64,000 bases of DNA, taken from Notoacmeibacter sp. MSK16QG-6. Lineage in GTDB: Bacteria; Pseudomonadota; Alphaproteobacteria; Rhizobiales; Rhizobiaceae. Location: positions 992,001 through 1,056,000 of the forward strand of contig NZ_JAMYXM010000001.1 of NCBI RefSeq assembly GCF_024158145.1. Direction: 5' to 3'. A model generated the notes under the pieces. The model ran no database searches. It saw nothing but the letters and a program-made list of their open reading frames with translations, and was not told the origin of the DNA. Both the position numbers and the translations under genes were made by a program. Below, in pieces: positions 63,834-64,000 of this stretch (position 1 is its first letter; every line of letters begins with the position of its first letter).

Positions 63834-63841
63834 TGGTTAAC
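63834..63841. promoter_or_regulatory. candidate CtrA half-site upstream of the pilin gene
   Basis: On the minus strand, TTAACCAT, the 8-base half-site motif reported for CtrA in alphaproteobacteria. It lies about 110 bases before the pilin ATG. A second copy-like TTAACCAA lies at 63923-63930 on the plus strand. Confidence 0.4.
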
Positions 63842-63987
63842 GGATTGCCTGACCCGAAAAAGCTGACGCAGAGGTATGTTAGGGCGGCCGGTCACTGACG
63901 ATTGATCCGCGAAATAACGGGCTTAACCAATATTTCACCAAACCCATCCATCCTTCCATCGACCCGCCTCTTTCAGGATAATCCGCC

Positions 63988-64000
63988 ATGCGCCTTGCGC
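63988..64000 (+). CDS. possible start of a gene leaving the window
   Basis: ATG at 63988 with AGGATA a few bases upstream begins MRLA and runs off the edge. Only four codons are visible, so no product can be named. It would be divergent from the pilin gene. Confidence 0.25.

Noticed and set aside
1-64000. CRISPR arrays, prophage or insertion sequences
   Set aside because: No regularly spaced direct repeats, transposase, integrase or phage structural genes were found.

Overview
The window looks like chromosomal DNA of a GC-rich alphaproteobacterium, most likely order Hyphomicrobiales (Rhizobiales). The reasons are gene order and gene types: rpmH-rnpA-yidC-(cat)-engB-...-argB-...-dapD-DUF805-dapE-truA-fmt-def, dnaX-ybaB-...-recR with a small SRP RNA upstream of dnaX, two tandem yejA genes ahead of yejBEF, a membrane-anchored CycM-type cytochrome c, and a pilA-cpaABCDEF-tadBC pilus locus. 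I cannot fix the family or genus from sequence alone. Most of the window is ordinary chromosome; no phage, insertion sequence or CRISPR array was seen.

Layout. 1-6.1 kb: the end of a dihydropyrimidinase gene, then a small DUF559 nuclease-like gene flanked by inverted copies of a palindromic repeat, a VOC protein, and a complete ABC importer of the NitT/TauT/pyrimidine type, interrupted by a small lower-GC winged-helix-like ORF. 6.2-10.3 kb: tRNA-Arg(ACG), an orphan sensor histidine kinase, and a flavin disulfide oxidoreductase next to a TVP38/TMEM64 membrane protein. 10.4-14.4 kb: rpmH, rnpA, yidC, a CatB-like acetyltransferase and engB. 14.4-17.2 kb: an envelope-stress-like block of ECF sigma factor, RskA-type anti-sigma factor, fasciclin protein and Tat-type MsrB; the last two share an upstream TGAAAC-N16-CCGT motif. 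17.3-28.9 kb: argB, a transporter, a nucleotidase, a LOG protein, dapD, dapE, truA, fmt, def, rmuC and a rhodanese. 28.9-39.7 kb: a lytic transglycosylase, a GFA protein, recR, GNAT, cupin, ybaB, dnaX, an AT-rich orphan gene wedged between dnaX and the SRP RNA gene, HIT, nudC, pheA, kdsB and cytochrome c.

39.8-49.0 kb: a yejA-yejA-yejB-yejE-yejF peptide importer operon carrying a vapBC toxin-antitoxin pair between yejE and yejF, followed by a NUDIX hydrolase. 49.0-54.0 kb: a divergent SDR/AraC pair, a dienelactone hydrolase, and an NlpC/P60 peptidase with an M17 aminopeptidase. 54.1-64.0 kb: a tad/cpa Flp pilus locus (tadD on +, the rest on -) with three candidate CtrA boxes.

The points most worth following up are the repeat-flanked DUF559 cassette, the ECF/RskA/fasciclin/MsrB regulon with its shared promoter motif, vapBC inside the yej operon, the AT-rich gene between ffs and dnaX, and possible CtrA control of the pilus locus.
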